The notes beneath the pieces are model-generated. The model had not been told where the DNA came from, did no database searches, and was given only the letters and a program-made list of their open reading frames with translations. Position numbers and translations under genes: made by a program. From Deinococcus sp. Leaf326 (GTDB taxonomy: Bacteria > Deinococcota > Deinococci > Deinococcales > Deinococcaceae), in the NCBI RefSeq assembly GCF_001424185.1, contig NZ_LMOM01000033.1:1-16035 (forward strand): a stretch of DNA of 16,035 nt, in the 5' to 3' direction. This document shows, in pieces, positions 13,773-16,035 of the stretch (positions within the stretch are counted from its first letter, which is position 1; the number at the start of each line of letters is the position of its first letter).

Positions 13773-14396
13773 ATGTACGTCTTCCCCCCACAGCCCGAGT
13801 TGCCCTTTACCCGCCAGGCTGCTGCCGACGCCCACACGGTCGAGGTCGGCTACGCTCACCGCCAGTACAACAGTCGAATCCGCGTCCCGGTCTATGGTCC
13901 AGAAGTCTGCCAGTTCGACCTGGACGCTTTCGCGCTCCTGTACTTTTCCCCAAATATGCCCAGCAACGGCCGCGTCAGCAACTCGGCCATTGCCCTCCTG
14001 ACGCTGCCGCCCCAGGCGCAGGGTCCACACGTCCGTTACCTCACCACCCCGCACTGCAAGGATCGGCGGCATACCCCCATTTTCCGGCAGGCCCTGGACT
14101 TCGCTCAGGGCCGCAAGCTGGCGACCTGGGATGCCGAGGCCCTGATCCGGCAGCTCGAGCACTGCATCGATGCCCGGGTCGTCGAGGCCTTCCAGCAGCA
14201 GCCGCTGTTCTGTATCCGCAGCAGCCTCGAAGCCCTGGGCGTTGACGCGCAGACCCCGACGGCCGCCTGCTTCCGGCTCCAGATGGACCCACCTGCGGCG
14301 GAGAACCACCTTGCCATCACGCTCGTCCTCCGGGACCTCCTACACCGGGCCTGTCACCCGGAGCTCTTCCCTGAGCAGTTCCCGCACTTGGCTTGA
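13773..14396 (+). CDS. Unrecognised 207-aa protein
   Basis: I do not recognise a family. The sequence is globular: YNSRIRVPVYGPEVCQFDLDAFALLYFSP (32-60), then SNSAIALLTLPPQ (69-81), and helical from 100 to 200, with six Cys in total. No signal peptide or membrane segment. It starts 35 nt after the regulator stop and is probably co-transcribed. The ATG is only 1 nt from the GGAGG at 13767-13771, which is too close for ordinary initiation. No other start fits better, so translation may be inefficient or use coupling. It meets the opposite-strand peptidase gene tail to tail with 21 bp between. Confidence 0.75.
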   Translation: MYVFPPQPELPFTRQAAADAHTVEVGYAHRQYNSRIRVPVYGPEVCQFDLDAFALLYFSPNMPSNGRVSNSAIALLTLPPQAQGPHVRYLTTPHCKDRRHTPIFRQALDFAQGRKLATWDAEALIRQLEHCIDARVVEAFQQQPLFCIRSSLEALGVDAQTPTAACFRLQMDPPAAENHLAITLVLRDLLHRACHPELFPEQFPHLA

Positions 14397-14399
14397 CTT

Positions 14400-14418
14400 G
14401 CCCCTCCTTCTCGGGGGC
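14400..14418. terminator. Weak convergent hairpin
   Basis: GCCCC (14400-14404) and GGGGC (14414-14418) flank a 9-nt loop between the convergent genes and touch the stop codon of the minus-strand gene. The stem is short and has no T-run, so it is a weak bidirectional terminator at best. Confidence 0.3.
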
Positions 14419-14993
14419 TAGGCGTGGCCGGCGAGCGCCCGGAGGACCTTCGCGCGGAGGGCTGGGGGATAGACCGCGACGAAGATGCGCCCCTGAGTGT
14501 TCCAGAGCGTGCCGAAGTCCTGGTACCGGATGCGGACTGCGCCGGCCAGCGGGTCAGCCACGAACAACCAGCCCCTCTGATCGTCGAAGCCATACGGGAC
14601 CCGGAAGTGCGGTACCTTCCCGACTTCCTGAAAATATTGGAGGGCAATCGTCGGCACGCCCAGACGAATCAGGGCCCGCACCTGCGTCAACTGTCCCCCA
14701 CGAATCACGGCCGTCTCCAGGCCGTAGGGCGCCACGTACTGCCCAATGGCATCCACGGTCATGTAGCTTCGTGGTGAGGCTTTCGTTGCCCGACTGATGA
14801 CTCCCACGTCGACCGGCACCCGGAAGTAGCCCAGCACCATCGCGATACTCGCGGGCCCGCAATCGTTGTACCCCTGCCGGATGAGCGGCACGCCCTGCAG
14901 CGCAACCGAGGGCGCCTCCATCACCGAAGCAGGAGCCGCAAGCACAGCAGAACCCAGCGCGGCTGCCAACACCATCATTCTCAATATCTTCAC
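14418..14993 (-). CDS. Secreted C39-like cysteine peptidase
   Basis: After a cleavable signal-like N-terminus (KILRMMVLAAALGSAVLAA) comes a C39-family core. It has VPLIRQGYNDCGPASIAMVL with catalytic Cys45, PHFRVPYGF with His129, and FVADPLAG with Asp147, in the right order for a papain-like triad. Such peptidases cleave leader peptides or cell-wall substrates. Lacking an ABC transporter domain, it is probably a periplasmic or extracellular stand-alone protease. The start is uncertain. GTG at 14993 gives a normal signal peptide, with GGAG 3 nt upstream. ATG at 15026 gives a longer N-terminus and would overlap the start codon of the opposite gene. Nothing shows its substrate. Confidence 0.8.
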   Translation of the reverse strand: MKILRMMVLAAALGSAVLAAPASVMEAPSVALQGVPLIRQGYNDCGPASIAMVLGYFRVPVDVGVISRATKASPRSYMTVDAIGQYVAPYGLETAVIRGGQLTQVRALIRLGVPTIALQYFQEVGKVPHFRVPYGFDDQRGWLFVADPLAGAVRIRYQDFGTLWNTQGRIFVAVYPPALRAKVLRALAGHA

Positions 14994-15024
14994 GCTCTCC
15001 AGCGTGCCCCGAGGTCTGGTTGTC

Positions 15025-15708
15025 ATGTCCCATCCCACTACCGCTCATGCGGCCACCGTCGAGTTCACAGCCGCCCTCGTCCGTCCCAGTCAGCTCGGCC
15101 TGGGTGGGACGACGGCCACGCTCACCCTGGGGGGTTTCCATACCTCCCGCACAGGAGGCCCAGGAAGCCGCCCCGGACGCTTCTACCAGCCTGCTGGTGC
15201 CCACGGACCTCTGGCGGCCCGCCTGGGGACGCTCAGCGCCGGCGAGATTCTGACCGGCACCGCAGCCCTCCACTTGAACCAGACTGGGCTGACTCTCCTG
15301 ATCGAGGAGGTCGCCCGCGTGGCTCCGAATACGGAGCGTCTGGTCACTGACAATGGGGGAGGGGTCCTGCTCCGGGACGGGTGGCTCTCTGCCCGAGCTC
15401 GGGGCAAGCTGATGTCCACCCCCCACCTGATGCGCCTGGAGGACGACACGCCCATCTGCAATGCCACGCTCGGCATGACGCCTCGGCGACGGCCAGAGGA
15501 CACGCCGGAGAACCGGCCACCCCTGATTCCCATCGAACTCGCCGTGTACGGCCCGGAGGCCTTGCGTTTCGCGGCGCTGGAGGCCGGCCGGTACCTGGTC
15601 GTCTCCAGGGCACTCCAGCGCCGCCTCATCAGCCAGTCGCATCAGCGCCGGCCACGCATCGAGGTGGACCGGTACGAGACCTTGCACCTGGAGCGGGCCC
15701 TGATCTAA
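15025..15708 (+). CDS. SSB-like protein with two possible OB folds
   Basis: A 227-aa protein beginning MSHPTTAHAATVEFTAAL, with GAGGT about 9 nt before the ATG. The second half has an SSB-like order: LMRLEDDTPICNATLGMTPRR, then PLIPIELAVYGPEALRFAALEAGRYLVVSRALQRRL, then IEVDRYETLHL. The first half (VEFTAALV, FYQPAGAHGP, GEILTGTAAL) may be a degenerate first OB fold. Deinococcus SSB is known for two OB folds per chain, so this may be a plasmid-borne divergent relative that coats single-stranded DNA. The usual acidic SSB tail is absent: it ends in HLERALI. A hairpin terminator follows. Confidence 0.7.
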   Translation: MSHPTTAHAATVEFTAALVRPSQLGLGGTTATLTLGGFHTSRTGGPGSRPGRFYQPAGAHGPLAARLGTLSAGEILTGTAALHLNQTGLTLLIEEVARVAPNTERLVTDNGGGVLLRDGWLSARARGKLMSTPHLMRLEDDTPICNATLGMTPRRRPEDTPENRPPLIPIELAVYGPEALRFAALEAGRYLVVSRALQRRLISQSHQRRPRIEVDRYETLHLERALI

Positions 15709-15724
15709 GAGCATTCATAGGAGA

Positions 15725-15748
15725 CTGCCCGCCAGTGATGGCGGGCAG
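15725..15748 (+). terminator. Terminator after the SSB-like gene
   Basis: CTGCCCGCC (15725-15733) and GGCGGGCAG (15740-15748) form a perfect 9-bp stem with a 6-nt loop, 16 bp past the stop at 15708. GTGTTCCTT follows, a modest T-rich stretch. Confidence 0.7.
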
Positions 15749-15794
15749 GTGTTCCTTGAGGGTCAGGACCGGATGGGGCCAGAAGCGAGAGGGA

Positions 15795-15929
15795 TTACTT
15801 CAGGGCGGTGAGCAGGGCCGCGAGGCCAGTGCAGAGGGTGCCGAGAGCCGTCACAAGGACGGCCACATCAGCCCACTTCACTGGCCTGCGCGTGCGCTTC
15901 GGTGTATCATTACGGTGTTTCCGCGTAAT
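15795..15929 (-). CDS. 44-aa single-span membrane protein, probable ATT start
   Basis: The frame reads ITRKHRNDTPKRTRRP, then a hydrophobic stretch from VKWADVAVLVTALG to LLTALK. It has a basic N-terminus and one membrane span, like small membrane or holin-like peptides. There is no ATG in frame. The Shine-Dalgarno AAAGGAGGTGATC (15942-15930) is complementary to the 3' end of 16S rRNA over 13 bases. Counted from GGAGG, the ideal 5-nt spacing leads to ATT at 15929. A GTG at 15935 overlaps the Shine-Dalgarno itself. A long hairpin lies directly upstream. Function unknown; a toxin or holin-like role is possible. It has no neighbour on its strand within the window. Confidence 0.5.
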   Translation of the reverse strand: MTRKHRNDTPKRTRRPVKWADVAVLVTALGTLCTGLAALLTALK

Positions 15930-15945
15930 GATCACCTCCTTTCAG

Positions 15946-15973
15946 ACGCACCTGGGTTGCCTCCCAGGTGCGT
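15946..15973 (-). promoter_or_regulatory. 11-bp hairpin just upstream of the 44-aa gene
   Basis: ACGCACCTGGG (15946-15956) and CCCAGGTGCGT (15963-15973) form a perfect 11-bp stem with a 6-nt loop. On the minus-strand RNA it ends 3 nt before the AAAGGAGG site. The same layout, hairpin then Shine-Dalgarno, precedes the genes at 5909, 4592 and 3091. It could insulate from upstream transcription or set the 5' end by RNase processing. Confidence 0.55.
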
Positions 15974-16020
15974 TTCGCACAACTGGAATTGCACCTCTGT
16001 TCTGGCTTGTCATTCGGCCC

Positions 16021-16035
16021 GTTCCCCTTCGGAAC
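16021..16035. repeat. Short inverted repeat at window end
   Basis: GTTCC (16021-16025) and GGAAC (16031-16035) flank CCTTC. It may continue beyond the window. No function can be assigned. Confidence 0.3.

Noticed and set aside
15930..15943. Match of the plus strand to the 3' end of 16S rRNA
   Set aside because: The similarity is 14 bases only and is explained by an extended Shine-Dalgarno on the minus strand. No other rRNA sequence is adjacent.
1..16035. CRISPR array, insertion sequence or attachment site
   Set aside because: No regularly spaced repeats of 24-40 bp, no transposase or integrase motif, and no terminal inverted repeats flanking a gene were seen.

Overview
The window looks like part of a high-GC plasmid, megaplasmid or plasmid-like accessory element from a Deinococcus-type bacterium. 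This is inferred from GC-rich genes, a promoter typical of leaderless transcripts in front of the large regulator, a large STAND-type ATPase regulator with a C-terminal SARP-like DNA-binding domain, and a protein with two apparent SSB-like (OB-fold) halves. No 16S rRNA or housekeeping gene is present to confirm the host. No tRNA, rRNA, CRISPR array or transposase was found.

Left part (1-6160, all minus strand). Two unrecognised genes (99-461, 520-1218) lie at the left edge. A three-gene run, transcribed in the order 4695-5909, 3210-4592, 1391-3091, follows. The first gene encodes an unrecognised 404-aa protein with a possible Rossmann-like C-terminal half. The second encodes a 460-aa protein in which a NADAR domain is inserted into a SLOG (YspA-like) domain, followed by a UvrD/PcrA-tail-like segment. 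The third encodes a 566-aa protein with a short segment resembling sigma-70 region 2. Each gene starts just after a strong GC-rich hairpin. The upstream leader (5924-6068) folds into five consecutive hairpins, and the 3' end (1275-1375) into four small hairpins plus a rho-independent terminator. This run is the most unusual part of the window.

Central part (6163-10433, minus strand). Five tightly overlapping genes read as one translationally coupled operon: a winged-helix DNA-binding protein (possible replication initiator), a protein with two possible RNase H-like halves, a protein with a GspE-N/MshEN-like C-terminal domain, an acidic/Gln-rich tail protein, and a primase-polymerase (PrimPol) protein. 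A GC-rich hairpin closes it. I infer a plasmid replication module.

Intergenic region (10434-10941). It is AT-rich, between divergent genes, with repeated TTTTTTAGGC words, two 9-bp inverted repeats and a 5-codon minigene. It is the best candidate in the window for an origin and/or regulatory region.

Right part (10942-16035). It holds the 931-aa STAND regulator with a leaderless-type promoter, an unrecognised 207-aa protein, a secreted C39-like cysteine peptidase on the opposite strand, an SSB-like protein followed by a terminator, and a previously easy-to-miss 44-aa membrane protein that appears to start at ATT behind an extended Shine-Dalgarno sequence.
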